DNA of 64,000 nucleotides, taken from NCBI GenBank assembly GCA_013399895.1, contig VXBA01002157.1, forward strand, positions 78,447-142,446. Direction: 5' to 3'. The position numbers and the translations under genes are program-made. Below, in pieces: positions 23,856 to 35,993 of this stretch. Source of the DNA: Serilophus lunatus (lineage: Eukaryota > Chordata > Aves > Passeriformes > Eurylaimidae). The stretch's first letter is position 1. Each line of letters opens with the position of its first letter. The notes under the pieces are model-generated. The model was not told the DNA's origin. It saw nothing but the letters and a program-made list of their open reading frames with translations, and searched no databases.

Positions 23856-26800
23856 AGGCTGTGATGAATTCGCTGACTGTAAACAGGGAGTTCCACTGCT
23901 AGGAACCCTGCAAACTGCCCTACATCCAATCCTCGGGAGTGCAGAGCAGAAAACTGTCAGCAGAAACATGCCTCAAACATTCAGGGCTATAGCAACAACG
24001 ACTCTAAAGGCAAAAGGAGCCTTGGATGAAAAAGGTAGCTCTGAAGGCTGGTTCCAGCGCTCCACACTGTGCCCATGAGCTGCTAAGAAGGAGGTGCCAG
24101 TTCAGAACATCACTTGGGCAAACAGTGAGGCAACTGTGAAGCAAAGAAGCGGATCCATGTTGCATCCAAAGAAGCATTGGAAAAACCCCTCAAAGACGGC
24201 CAACACAGCAGTTTGGTCTAGCAGTGCTAAAACCACACAAGTCTATGGAGTGAGGCTATAAGCTCTTTGCTAAATATGACAGCCCATAGATGAAAAGGAA
24301 CCAGACAAACCCGAGTCCTCCTCACTTCACAATCTCTCTTCCATACCCTCTTTGACTGACTGTTATCAAGTGCTTTTATCAACACCTGGGAATTCCTGTG
24401 CCTCCATCAAAAAGCATCACAGCCAGACAAATGCCATCAACAAACCAAAGTATAAATCCTCATAAATTCTTAAATGACCAGCCAATCTCAGCCTTTCCAG
24501 CCTGCACCCTCTCGTTTCAAGGAGCATGCACAAGCAGCAACTATCCCTCATCAAGCAAGGAAACTGTATTAAAGTGGAGGTACAGCAAATTGTCAGTTAT
24601 ACAATGCTGTTACTGCTAAAAAACTCAAGAGGATTTTTATGGTGTCTCACACATGCAAAAAGCAGTATGTAAAAACACCCTGGAGTTGCCTCACACCCTC
24701 TTACGAGACCTACGTGAAACCAGACTGTGGAAGAAAATCCTGCCTTTCTCTGCCAGACAAGGGCACACCAACACCAATATCCAAGCCACTGCAAGGTTGT
24801 GACAAGCCTGGAAACACTGTATGGGAACATGCCCACAGATCAGCAGTCCAAAACACAACGGCTGTTTTTGCTCCATGCCCAACAGAGATCCCCAGAAGAG
24901 ATCTGGGTCACCACCAGGAAGCTGGAGTTATCCCAGCACCCTCATCTTTCAGGTAGTGCTCCTGAAAGGGGAAACAAATAAGCAGTGAGGTACCATCTGA
25001 CAAGACACTGGGTGTAAACAAATCTAACGAGTGTGGGTCTTTTTGCACCCTCTCAATACAAAGATACATATGGAAAAAAACCTCAACCAATATCACCTGA
25101 TATTGCAAACTGTTTTCAGAAAGAGTTTGCTGCAAATGCAGGGTTCAGACTGCAGTGTCTCAGGAGCTGGCAAATACACCTTCGTTGCCAAAGTCTGCCT
25201 CCTCCTAAACAACAGGCTCAAAAGTAATTGTTTGCATATCCTGTACTTCAAAACTGAAATCCCAAAGTTGGGGAAGAAAAAAGCTAGCAAGACAGTGAAA
25301 TATCAATTTTAAACCTATGTTGTTTGAAAATTAAATGCCCTGAGTCTCCACATAACCCAGTAGCCACTGCTTAACCAGATGCAGGACTGAAAACTGAATC
25401 AACCTTCCATCTCTGCTGACCAAAGCTTTTGCAATCTTCCTGTATACAATTTCCTTGTTTACATCTCATAGTACAGGAGTTCAACTTTTGGAGAAACATG
25501 AATGGCAAACCTAGAAAGTGAAATGTGATATTATTTGCAGAATAGGAGAGCATGCCGTTCACAATGATTTGTAGGCGCACACATCCCAATCCTGTTCCTC
25601 CGTCCAACACCCACTCCTGAAATCCTGTACCAACTAGATTAGCCGATGTGCACATGCCTGCGCTCTTGCGGAAACAATAGTCTCTTTCAGTCCACACAAT
25701 CTTCTGAAGAACCAGGCAAAAAAGTCATGAGAGAAGTTAGGAAATATCTGCAGAAAACAGTACACACGATGAAAAGGCGGAACAAGCCTTTTAACATGCA
25801 CAAAATGTACATGGAGGATAAGTGCAGAACTTTGTTACCTAGCCCCTCTTCCAAAGGGCTTCTCCCTCCCCCCCCCGCCCCCCCCCGGATGGAAAAGGAG
25901 CTTGTTGAAACTACTTTAGAAAATAAAATACTGGGGTGGTGGAACAGCTCACTTACAAACAGATTGCTACAGGCAAAATCGAGCTCTGGGAGCTGTGTGG
26001 CAGACCTGGGAGCCTGTAAATGCTCCTCTTACGTGCTGGCATCTCCTGCAGTGGCAGGGTGGATGAGCCCTCCTGTCCCCAGTGCTCCTTCCTTCATTCC
26101 CCCCCCAAGCACCACTCTGCTGCTGCAGAGGGCACAGAACTAGTTTTAATTAATCCAGCACAAGGTTTGAGCTGCCTCAGGGTTAAGCTAAACATTTTCT
26201 GTCTTTAACAACTACGGCAGATCTAACTACAGAAAAAAACACTTCACCACAAGGCTAGGGAATTGAGGACAGAAAAGAAGTGCAAGAGAGCCACTCCTGA
26301 CCTCTCAAAATTTTGCCTCCAGAGGACTCAAAAATAAGAAACTGAATTTTTAATCAGCTGGGAAATGGGGCAGGAAGATTCACTCTCAGTAACATTATGA
26401 TTGTGAATATTACATAAAAGGCATTATGGAGTCGTACCATTCACCTTCTGTTTCAAACTGTAGGCCTCCAAATGACATACCAAAAAAATCCACCTCCCCA
26501 CACTATTAGGAAAGCACTAAGCACTCACACATTTAAAAGGAATACAGTTCTACTAGTCCTCGTTTCTGCTCTTGCTAGGGGCTGTAGCTCCTGCAGGAAA
26601 CACATGCTCCTGTAACAAAGCGAGTATTCTTTGTATGTACTCACACTGCCTATTATTTTCTAATCATCTGGTATCCATCTTCCTACAGGATTGCTTATGT
26701 TAAGGCAAATACTAGCATAAGCCCTGCAAAAGAACACTGACTACTGTTCTGTGTGAATGCTGAGAAAGTCAATAGTGGCAAACGTGGCTTGAACTCTGCC

Positions 26801-27333
26801 TCTGCCTTGGGCCGAGAAGTCCATACAACCACTGGCATCTCACCTCGTGTGCCTCCCCTAAGATCATGCTTACTCTCTGCAGAATTTTACTACACAGTTC
26901 ATCTAGACCTGGTGGTGTTTTTCAAACTGTAGGAGTGAGTCAAAGCATATTTTGATGTGTCTGATTGCAGAGACCATATGAGGATGTGAGACTTGATCAC
27001 AGAAGAATACAAGTTGCTTTTCCATTTCACAGCTCTGAGCATCAAAAAGGGTGTGTAGGACCCTGATACATACCAGATGTTTTAAAGTAAGGTGGAAAAA
27101 CTGGTGTGGACACATTTGTCCATCATGAAAGCTTCCCGACAGCTACCAACCGGCCCTGCTACAGTGAGCAGGTGTGTTCTGCCTGTGAAAGATTACAAGC
27201 CTAATGGAACATGAGTCTTCACAGCCTTCATGCACATGTATATTCCTGCTCTGAATCCTGCTCTCTTTTCCTGAAAATTGACAAGTCCATCAGTATGATG
27301 TGAGAAAGCCTCAAAACAGAACTCATTTTTTTT
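23856..27333. other. Unique noncoding DNA, no gene seen
   Basis: The main landmark is a C-rich block at 25868-25886, two nine-base C runs split by one G. The 165-residue plus frame at 25646-26143 crosses this block, which creates its proline run. I see no domain in it. Nothing else is recognisable. Confidence 0.6.
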
Positions 27334-27585
27334 AGAGAATCACAGAATATGTCAAGTTGGAAGGGATCCAGAAGGATAATCAAGTCCAACTCCTGACTAT
27401 GCACAGGACCATCCCCAGGAGTCACACCACATGCCTCAGAGTACTGTCCAAATGCCTCTTGATCTCTGAGGCCCGGAGCTGTGACCACTTCCCTGGGGCA
27501 TCTGTTCCAGTGCCCAACCCCATTCTGAGTGAAGAACCTTTTTCTAATATCTAACCTAAACTTCCCCTGACACAACTTCAGTGTT
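27334..27585 (-). repeat. CR1 LINE 3' fragment
   Basis: About 250 bases match the complement of the CR1 3' region. They start with AGAGAATCACAGAAT and GTTGGAAGGGATC, continue through AAGTCCAACTCCTG and CTGTTCCAGTGCCC, and end near CTAATATCTAACCTAAACTTCCCC. The 3' edge is on the left, so the element lies on the minus strand and is truncated at its 5' side, the usual outcome of LINE target-primed insertion. Confidence 0.93.
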
Positions 27586-28370
27586 TGGGCTGGAGCATAT
27601 CCATGGTTTCACAAAGTTTCACATTCAAACTAAAAAATGAAAGGGCAAAATTTTTGTTTATTTCTAGCAGGTCTTGAGTCAGTTTCCTTCAGAAAGTTTT
27701 GTTCAAAATTTGTGTTTGGATTTAAAAAAATTAAATAAACTAGGTTTTCACCTCAGCTACAACCCTTACTGACAGTGCACTCTACAAATATGTATGGAGA
27801 TTTCACATCTTTGTCCTGAAAAGACAAGTTTCATGACACTGGATGTTGTTTTCTTTCTCAATAAAAGGGAAACTTCATCATTAAAACAAAAAGAAAAGAA
27901 GAAAATAACAAGTAGCCCTTTAGAAAAGCACTATTTCAGAGTAACAGGAATATGCACCTCTTTAAATTGGCCCCTGGGGTGAAGCTCACCGCAGAGATCA
28001 AGTCTTTCCAAGGACTTGGGATGAAGCTTGGAGAGTTCAAAATACTGCTGAGAGTGGACATCATTGCTCTGGACTGCACAGTGTCGGGGTGCATGAAGGC
28101 AAAACTCCTACATCAGCTGTAACGCCTCCTAGGATGAGAAGCCCCAGGGACTCTGGGTACCACAAGAGCACACACTTTCAAGAGCTTAAAGACAACATGA
28201 TGATGTAAGTCACTGATGACAGAGACAGACTGGTAACTTTTTCACTGGTGACTCTGTAGCTCCTATTTCCATAGCCCATACTGGTTCAAAAAATACCACA
28301 GGGCATGCACGGCAGAAAAAGGAGTCTCTCAGGCCAGGGTCCAACAAATATATACACAGGTGAAGGGCAG

Positions 28371-28911
28371 TGAGGGCTAGGATTGTTCAGAAATACATTT
28401 AGTGCAGGTAGCTCAGTGTGCAAGCTGCACACTGGGTGGCAGGAGCCTCAGACAAGAGGCCACAAACTGGCACCAACCACTTGCACAACAAAAGGCGCAG
28501 CGACCAGTAGCACTAGCCAGATGATTGGACACTTGGAGGCATACCAGGAGCCAGTCAATCAGCAGGAAGACCTAAGACTATCTCGTGCATAGACTGCAAG
28601 CATATAAAAGCCCAAGGTTTCATTTCATTGATGTCTTCAAGCTGTTTCTGTTCTACTGCACTTTGATTCAACTGGTTTAGGGATCTGGATGTCTGGGACT
28701 GTGCTATGGAAAACCTGGTGCTGAGGTGCTAAAGAAACTTTGTCTGACCACGTGAGTGCCGTGTGTGTAGGGAGTCAAGCAGGGCACTGGTCAGGTCACT
28801 GAAGCCAACCACTGTGAAAGGGCTTTGGTCCCAACAGTGAAAGTCTCCAGTGATGGGACTGTGCCTGCTGGAGTGCACCCTGAATGATCAGACAGAAACC
28901 TTTACTTAACA
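28371..28911 (+). mobile_element. Possible solo LTR or TATA promoter segment
   Basis: This segment differs in texture from its surroundings. On the plus strand an ATTGG (inverted CCAAT) at 28524-28528 precedes a strong TATA word, TATAAAAG, at 28603-28610 by roughly 80 bases, the spacing of a polymerase II core promoter. Tentative TG at 28371 and CA at 28910-28911 would bound a 541-base unit, a plausible LTR length. However, I see no target-site duplication, no AATAAA signal and no neighbouring retroviral genes or primer-binding site, so the edges are guesses. A CACGTG E-box lies at 28749-28754. It could equally be a host promoter or chance. Confidence 0.25.
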
Positions 28912-30434
28912 AGGATCTCTCAAGCCACTCTTATCCAATCCAAAACAACTTTTTCACTGAACACTACCTCAATTCTTTTTCTACATAATGTTTACAATCA
29001 TAAAAGGAGGTTCTGAGGACCTACCTAGGACTTGTGAGGTGACAGATTTTTTTTTCCTCACAATCCAGTTGAAGAGCATTTATGTCTGTTATTTTCTTTT
29101 CATGTTCCTGTGTGCACATGCACTGGCTCCTTCTTTCAGCCTGGCTCTGCCTGAGGACGAAGCAGAACTGCCAGCTCCTTCAGCACTAGGAGGGAAGCGC
29201 TGCGTAGGGCTCGCACTGAAACCACTCATTCTCACACAGAAGTAGAGATAATCCTTTGCCCAACAAATAGCTCATTTTCTTTCTTGTTGCTCCAGAAATA
29301 AATAAATGAATGAATGAAGTTCACTTTTTCTGAACACCACCTTCTGCTTTTATTGAGAACTTCAGTCACTGGTTCCAGCTGCATCTCCTTGCCCTATGAG
29401 ACAATGGTTAAAGTTGCCAGGTCTGATTTCCAAGTCCCCAGCTATAAGTCTTTTCGAGGAAAAAACACTGGATGCTATTAGTCCTATGAGAAAACATGTA
29501 TTTAGTCCATAACCACGGGCTCCTGAAACACAGCTGTTAAGTGAAAATCTCAGTTTCTGAAATTTTCTTTCTGCTGGCTCATTATCTTTACTACATGCCA
29601 GCAGAAACCAGAGTCCCTGCAGGCAGAGGGAGGAAGTCTTTATGCTTCCAGCTGCATCTAATGCTGGCTAGTCAACCAGATGCAAAATATTGCATCAACC
29701 TTATGTTTCACTTCAAAGTTTCAAATTTTTCCTCTTACTGCTGGGACTAGGTGCTTGTGGTTTGAGTTACCACTGGGGAAATGGAATCTCACAGCCAACA
29801 CTTCAGATTACTTCCCAACACTGCCCTCAAAAGAAAAACAACCAGAAGATATCAGACACAAAATGGCTTAAATCGGATACTTAGAAAATATTCTGTAATA
29901 AACAGACAATTAAGTGCAATTAATTGAAATGAAGATTGAAGCTCACAGTAAGTCATTGTTTTCATCTTGAGAGTAGGATGGGATGCCTATGAAGCAGTTT
30001 TTGCCAAGAAGCTCTGACCACTAAACTTAATCCTGTAGGTACTGACTTCATGCCATTGTTGTCTTCTAGCCAGACTGTTCCAGTTAAGCAGCCTTGAATA
30101 TTTTCATCAGAATCCACAGACTGAAACTCGATTTTTAAGTATAGTCATGCACGGGGAAAAAAAAATTCAACTTGCCAATGAAGAACAAAAATACCGGATC
30201 AATGAGCATACAGTCCTAGAAATAAAGCCTTAATCCCTCATTTCCTAAGAAAGTTCTTTAAAAGAAATGTTTATGTTTAAACTTAAAGTTATGTTCAACA
30301 TTAATCTTAGGGAATTTTACAACAGAATATAGTAATTTTAAAAGCATTCTACAGTCTTAATGAATTCCTAGAACCCATAGACAGAAATTAAATAGGGGGA
30401 ACCTAGAGTGTTGGCTAGACATATTTCAATATTT

Positions 30435-30448
30435 GTTTCCATAGAAAC
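30435..30448. promoter_or_regulatory. RFX X-box-like palindrome
   Basis: GTTTCCATAGAAAC fits the RFX consensus RYYNYY-NN-RRNRAC at every fixed position and is nearly palindromic. RFX factors bind such sites at ciliary and other genes. With a 14-base loose consensus, some chance matches are expected. Confidence 0.35.
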
Positions 30449-32412
30449 AAGCCTGTAGAGTTAGGGTTTGGCGTTATCCTTGCTATAAAATATTAAACTT
30501 CTTACAGTTTTTGCATATGTATATTATGGCAAGAACACTGTCAATCCTGATAAAGCCCAAAGCATCTTAATTATTTAACAGGATTTTAGCTTTCTTTTCC
30601 TTTTTTAAACAGAGTATCTGTTAATTTTTTTTCCTTAATAAACTGTATGTTAACATTTTCCAGCATGAGACACTTCTGGCTGACATAATAATATACAGGA
30701 GATAGAGACTTATTTTTCCTCTATGTTGTGGAAAACTTACAGATAAAAGGAACACACACATATTCTAGTAAACAAGATTCACCAGTAACTACAAAAATTA
30801 CATCAGTTAGCACCTGTGATAATTTTACCCACGAATAGTATATTAAATGTTATATTTCATTTGAAAAACAAATTCATACTTCAAATTTGGTGGTTTTGTT
30901 TTCAAGTTTGGCAATAGAGACATACTGAAGTACAGAAGGGATCGAGATAACATCTCAGCATTTCAACGATATCAAATACTTCTGGCAGATGCCTGAGAAA
31001 CGAAACAAATGCATTGTTCTTTCATGTTTCAGGTGAGCATCGACAGTTGCATTCAAGCCACACAGCACAACCAGCAGGCAAAAGGATCAGCAATTCCAAC
31101 AAAGAGGAAGGAAGATGCTTACTCCACCAACACTCCTTCAAAAAGGATAGAGAACAAGCCTGTTTAGACATCTTGAATGGTGGAGAGGACTGACGGCTCT
31201 GCATGACATTGAGAGCAGTCCTGAACATCGCTTGTTGTTGGGACACAAGCTCAGCCCGGAGCACTAGGCAAGACCAACACTTGAGCAAGCTCAAGTCAAC
31301 ATCTGCTGGGACTGGATGTGTGTAATTGACTTTGACCCTGATGAGTTCACAGCCAAAACTGGCTACATGTCATAGCCTTCATATTTGTTTGGATTCAAGA
31401 AAATCTGTTTACAGGAGGCTCAACACAAGTATCCCATATGATGAAAAACTTGGGAGTAAAAGCCATACACCACACAGTTGTTTCAATAGTACATTCCAGC
31501 ACTGAAGTGGAGGAGGAGAAACACCAACAAAAGCAAAGCAAACCAGAACAAAGACAAAAATTGAGCAAGACTGAAACATCCTCTTCTTCCAAGAATTAAA
31601 CAATACCTTTTATGAATTGTAAAGACAAGCAGTGGGACTGCCACTTCCTAATGCTTCTGAGGCAGGTCCTCAAGCACAGGTTCTCTAACAGCCAATTAAA
31701 TGTACACAGTTCTCACACTCACATGTATACCATCATCTTAAAAAAGCCCAACAGCCCTCTAAAATACGTAATAAATAATGGAAAAAATTAATCTTGAAGA
31801 ATTGCTAGTCAACTCTTTAACTAATGGAAAATCTTCAACACTTCAAAGGGGAAAATGGTAAGATGGCTTAATTTTATATGAGTAAGAATTTGAATGTCAT
31901 TTCCTGCATGTGACATCAATTTGAATAACCTTGCATTTTTGTTTTCTTTGGTGTGGTTAACGGTGGAATCTTTGTAGAGCACATTTCTATGGCACTTACA
32001 GTTGAATGTTTATGTTTGGCAACTAACTGCTTTACATAATTCTGAACACAAAAAAACAGAAAGTGATTTTTCCTCTGCAAAGAGATTTAAAAAGGAGCGT
32101 GCTACTAGGGTTTTCAAAGGAAGAAAGATTGGAGAAAAACTATCCCAACACTCCAGGGAAAAATGAACAACTTCCTTTAACTGACTTTAGCTGCAGTGAG
32201 GGCACAACAAATTTATTTTACCTGAGTAGTTATGTACGCACGCAAAAGGCAGAGCAACACCGTATACTATAACGGAGTTCACACAAGTCCACGAAGGGCA
32301 CCCCTATCAACCTGCAGTCCAGAAGTGGGGAGTGATTCACATGTCTGAATAAGTCATGGAATGATAAGAGATGCTGGCAGTACATGTTGCCAAAACTAAG
32401 GCATTGCACGCA

Positions 32413-32426
32413 TGCATTCGAATGCA
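32413..32426. other. Perfect 14-base palindrome
   Basis: TGCATTCGAATGCA equals its own reverse complement and contains a central TTCGAA. It includes two inverted ATGCA half-sites of the POU type, but this spacing is not a standard dimer motif known to me. Confidence 0.6.
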
Positions 32427-32745
32427 GAGCTATAAACCACAGAACTATAAGCCCCCTCAACACACCCTCTCGTAGGCTCTCCAGGCCAGGTTTGTTCCAT
32501 AGAGAGCCCTACTCCACTGGACACAGGAGCTTCAGATCTTTCCAACTGATGCTGCAGGTGTCAACATCTCAGCATGTTTCCTCATCCTTCTCATGAAGCG
32601 TTTTTAAGCCAGAGGCTGATTGGGAGAATCATTACTGAGATGTGATGTAAAGTTTTCTGTAGAATTCATAGATACAAGTAAAATAAAGCAGATGGTCTAT
32701 ATATGTGTTTCAGGTGCATTTTGGAAGACAAGAGCTATCATTTTT

Positions 32746-33030
32746 AGATTATGGAATGGTTTGGTTTTGAAGGGATCTTCAAGATCATCTCGTTCCAACC
32801 CCCTTGCCATAGGCAGAAACATCTTCCATTAAACCAGGTTGCTTAGAGCCCATCTAATCCAGCCTTGAACACTTCCAGGAATGGGGCATCCACAGCTTTT
32901 CTAGGCAACTTGTTCCAGTGCCTCACCACTCTCACAGTGAAGAATTTGCTTCTAATGCCTAATCTAAACCTATCCTCTTCCAGTTTCAAACCATTACCTC
33001 TTTTCCTACCACTACATTCAAGCAGGCCAC
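32746..33030 (-). repeat. CR1 LINE 3' fragment
   Basis: About 285 bases match the complement of the CR1 3' region: AGATTATGGAATGGTTTGG, then AAGGGATCTTCAAGATCATC, TTCCAACCCCCTTGCCAT, CCTTGAACACTTCCAGGAATG and CTTCCAGTTTCAAACCATTACC in consensus order. The 3' edge is on the left and the 5' side is truncated near the CCTACCACTACA block. The coding part is absent. Confidence 0.95.
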
Positions 33031-34376
33031 TCAGTTGATAGACACCTCTACTGTAAAAACAAAACTAAAAAGAACAAGTGAGAAATGCATACAAACATCA
33101 GAGGGCTTTTAAGTCAGTTGACAAATACCTCTCCAATTTAAGCAACAGTTTGTGGTGCCCCCAGGGATGGCTTGGATTGCCCTCCTGTGGTGGCAGGACA
33201 GCACAGGACCACGGTCCAGCCAGCCCATGCCTGGACTCCGAATAGGGGCATTCCAGCATTGTGTGACCAAGAAAAAAGGAGACAACAAGACCCTTGTCTC
33301 AATGCTGCTGAGAGGGAGGAAGGGTGTGCTCCGGTTCAGAGTAACATGCTCCCTTTGGTTTGATTAGAATACATGTTTTAGAAAATAAACTGGGAAGATA
33401 AAACGGGAGATTGTGTTTCTTGTAATATAAGATGAAAATAAATTTCATTCAAATAAAAATATTGTATGTGTAAAAAAAATAACCTATGCAACATGCAATT
33501 TACACAAACAGTGATTCATTCCCCTTTATACCAGGAATGCCAAGAGACCATCTGGATTCAAAACCAGAATGGACACAAGTTTCCTACGTCAACAAAACTT
33601 TGCAGAAGAACACAAACGCCTCAATGTCTCTCCAGTCTTGACCCAATAACTGAAGGGTGAAGATACCATAGACTGTCCGGATGTTTTATTTGCTATTCGA
33701 GGTGGAGCACGAGTACTGCTCCTTCCTCTAGAGCATCTTGTTCCTGGTCACCCAAACAAAGAGAGGAAATTGGGGTATAGTGGACAGAATCACAGGGATC
33801 TAAACTGGTACAGAAATGCACGCATTTCTTCCAATATTGGAAGATTAATGCACGAGAGAGTTGATGAATGGGAAGGATTAAATATAGAACCAAAATATAA
33901 GCGAAATAATTAATTGCTAGGAAAGGGAACTGATGATTTACAGAATTAAAAAAATAGTAAGACTTAGGAAACTGAAGGGAATAAGCAGCAAGTGAGCTGC
34001 AGGGTGGGACCATCTGGTGCATACAAGCCACAACGGCACAGAGCACATGCCCGCAGCTTCAGCTGCCCCTCACCTTCTCCCAGACTCAGTACACACGGAG
34101 CAGACAGAGCAGAAATAGATGGTGTTTAGAGGTTACTGGCTGAAAATAACTGAATTTAAAAACAAGCTGCAATTGGTTTCAAATAATATCCTATAATCCG
34201 AAAAGAAACTGGTCTCTTCGTTTAATTAAACATTTCTGTGCGGTCCTGCAGTGAGCTGCTAGCACTGTTGCACTCATGTCCTTGCAATCTAAGCCTTCTA
34301 GAAATTTCTAAAAATAACTGGATACTTGTTTAACACTGTTTTCATTTATTTTATGAAGGAATGGAAATGGAAGGCA

Positions 34377-34407
34377 TTTTTAGCATATTTATTTTTAATT
34401 TCTGGGC
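34377..34407 (+). repeat. Direct repeat, copy 1 (31 bases)
   Basis: A run TTTTTAGCATATTTATTTTT followed by AATTTCTGGGC. The same 31 bases recur at 35326-35356 with one substitution (A to C). The downstream 20-25 bases show weaker similarity, so the duplicated unit may once have been longer. Confidence 0.8.
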
Positions 34408-35325
34408 TATAACATCTCAATAGTAACCCCTGCTTTTGGTCCCTCACTTGTTTGTTTTGCATCTGTTAAGACAATCAAATTCTTCCACAGTCAGCATGCA
34501 ATCAACAGGCATCCCAAAGCAGCATAAACCTGAGGAATAATCCAAAGTCTTTAAGATCAGTTGTTTGCTTGACCTCTTCATTTGCTTTTGTAGGGAATGA
34601 TAATACAGAGGAAAAAACCACAGATACGCTGTAAAAAGCACTATAAAAACTGTAAAAGCACTTCACGTTTTAGCATGGCACCTGCTTGGGTTTTTTTTAA
34701 CTTAATGCCATTTTTAAGTCACTTAAAAATACTTTTTTCAGTTAAAAACAAGAAAGATACAACCAACTACATCCTTTTTGGGTTATGCTCATGAATGAGC
34801 TACTGCCTGCATTAGAAACAAGCACCTGGACCAACTCATGGGCATCCAGTGAAGCCCACTGGTTTCCTTTCAAAACATTAATTTACAAAAGACACTGTCA
34901 AATCCCAGCCTGCTGGCTGTCTTGCTATTAAATACAAAATCTCAAGAGTAGAAGAAATTAAATGCAGGATGCAGAGGGGCTGCTGACTGCAGTGGAGCCC
35001 AAGGCTCTGCCTACGAGCAGCAATGCATGGGAAGGAGACCACTCCCTACTCTGGAGAGGGTATTAAGACACCAAGGCAAATACTTTTCATACTTTTCTGA
35101 AGGTCCCTTTTGACAGACTGTACCACAAGTTAAAAAACATGAAGAAACAATTCTGTACTATCTTTGGGAGATCTTGCATTTTCTCACACAAGTCTTTATG
35201 TCATCCCCTTTATGGCAAATACTTTCTGTACGGAGAAAACAGCAGGACCTGGATTTGCACAGCCAGCCAGCAAAGAAGTGGTCTGAGACTGTGAGGAAGC
35301 ATCAGCACCTTTCAGTTCCAGCATA

Positions 35326-35356
35326 TTTTTAGCATATTTATTTTTCATTTCTGGGC
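35326..35356 (+). repeat. Direct repeat, copy 2 (31 bases)
   Basis: Second copy of the unit at 34377-34407, about 950 bases away in the same orientation, with one mismatch. It may be a short segmental duplication or two copies of an uncharacterised dispersed repeat. Confidence 0.8.
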
Positions 35357-35964
35357 ACAGTCATCTTATTAAATAAAACACCCCAACACTGCAGCAAGGA
35401 CTCTTCCTGACAGCCACCTTCTCAACAGGTCTGGCTCCCACATACCCATGGCAAACACTTCCCATTCTTCACTACCAAGAGGGAAAGGACATGCTCAGAA
35501 GAGCTGTCACTATCTCATCAACAGATCCTGAGGGGCTTCAAGCTTTTGTAAGAGGGCTGAAATAAAACTAATCACCATCTGCATAGTTCTTTGCACCTGC
35601 CACTCCCTTCTCACAGTGCCTTGCAACTTCTAAATTCTGCACCATCCTCTCTCCTCCTATGGAGTTTTCTTTGGGACATGAGTACACTTGGCAGTGTTTC
35701 AAGAAGGACTCCAACAGCTCCCCTTGCTCCAGTGAAGGGAGAGCCACAAACTTCAGAGTCAGGGACACATTACCTTGATGTATTTTTCTTGCCAAGGTCT
35801 AGTTTTACTCCTTAGCCTTTTAAAAGAAAAACCTTTCCATCCAATATGCACAAAGACAATTCTATACCTTTTTCCCTACGTAAAGGCTAAGAGCTAAGGG
35901 AATAGCAGATATATCTGTCGTAATGAAATTCTGCATAAAAAACAGTAATAAATTTGAGGACCTA

Positions 35965-35993
35965 ATATATATATATACACACACATATATATA
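35965..35993. repeat. AT/AC/AT microsatellite
   Basis: An (AT)n block passes into (AC)n and back into (AT)n within 29 bases, a compound dinucleotide repeat. Confidence 0.9.

Larger units (their letters stand above)
28912..32745. other. Unique noncoding DNA, no gene seen
   Basis: A mixed tetranucleotide run, (AAAT)n passing into (GAAT)n, lies at 29296-29318. The AT-rich interval 30230-30900 has few CpGs and many TTTAAA and ATTAAT words. No exon or transposon is recognisable. Confidence 0.65.

Noticed and set aside
25646..26143. 165-residue plus-strand frame
   Set aside because: It crosses a C-rich low-complexity block that creates its proline run, has no recognisable domain and no supported splice or promoter signals.
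33784..33795. AGAATCACAGGG word resembling a CR1 end
   Set aside because: The following bases do not continue into CR1 sequence. The same holds for AGAATCACAGCG near 37153.
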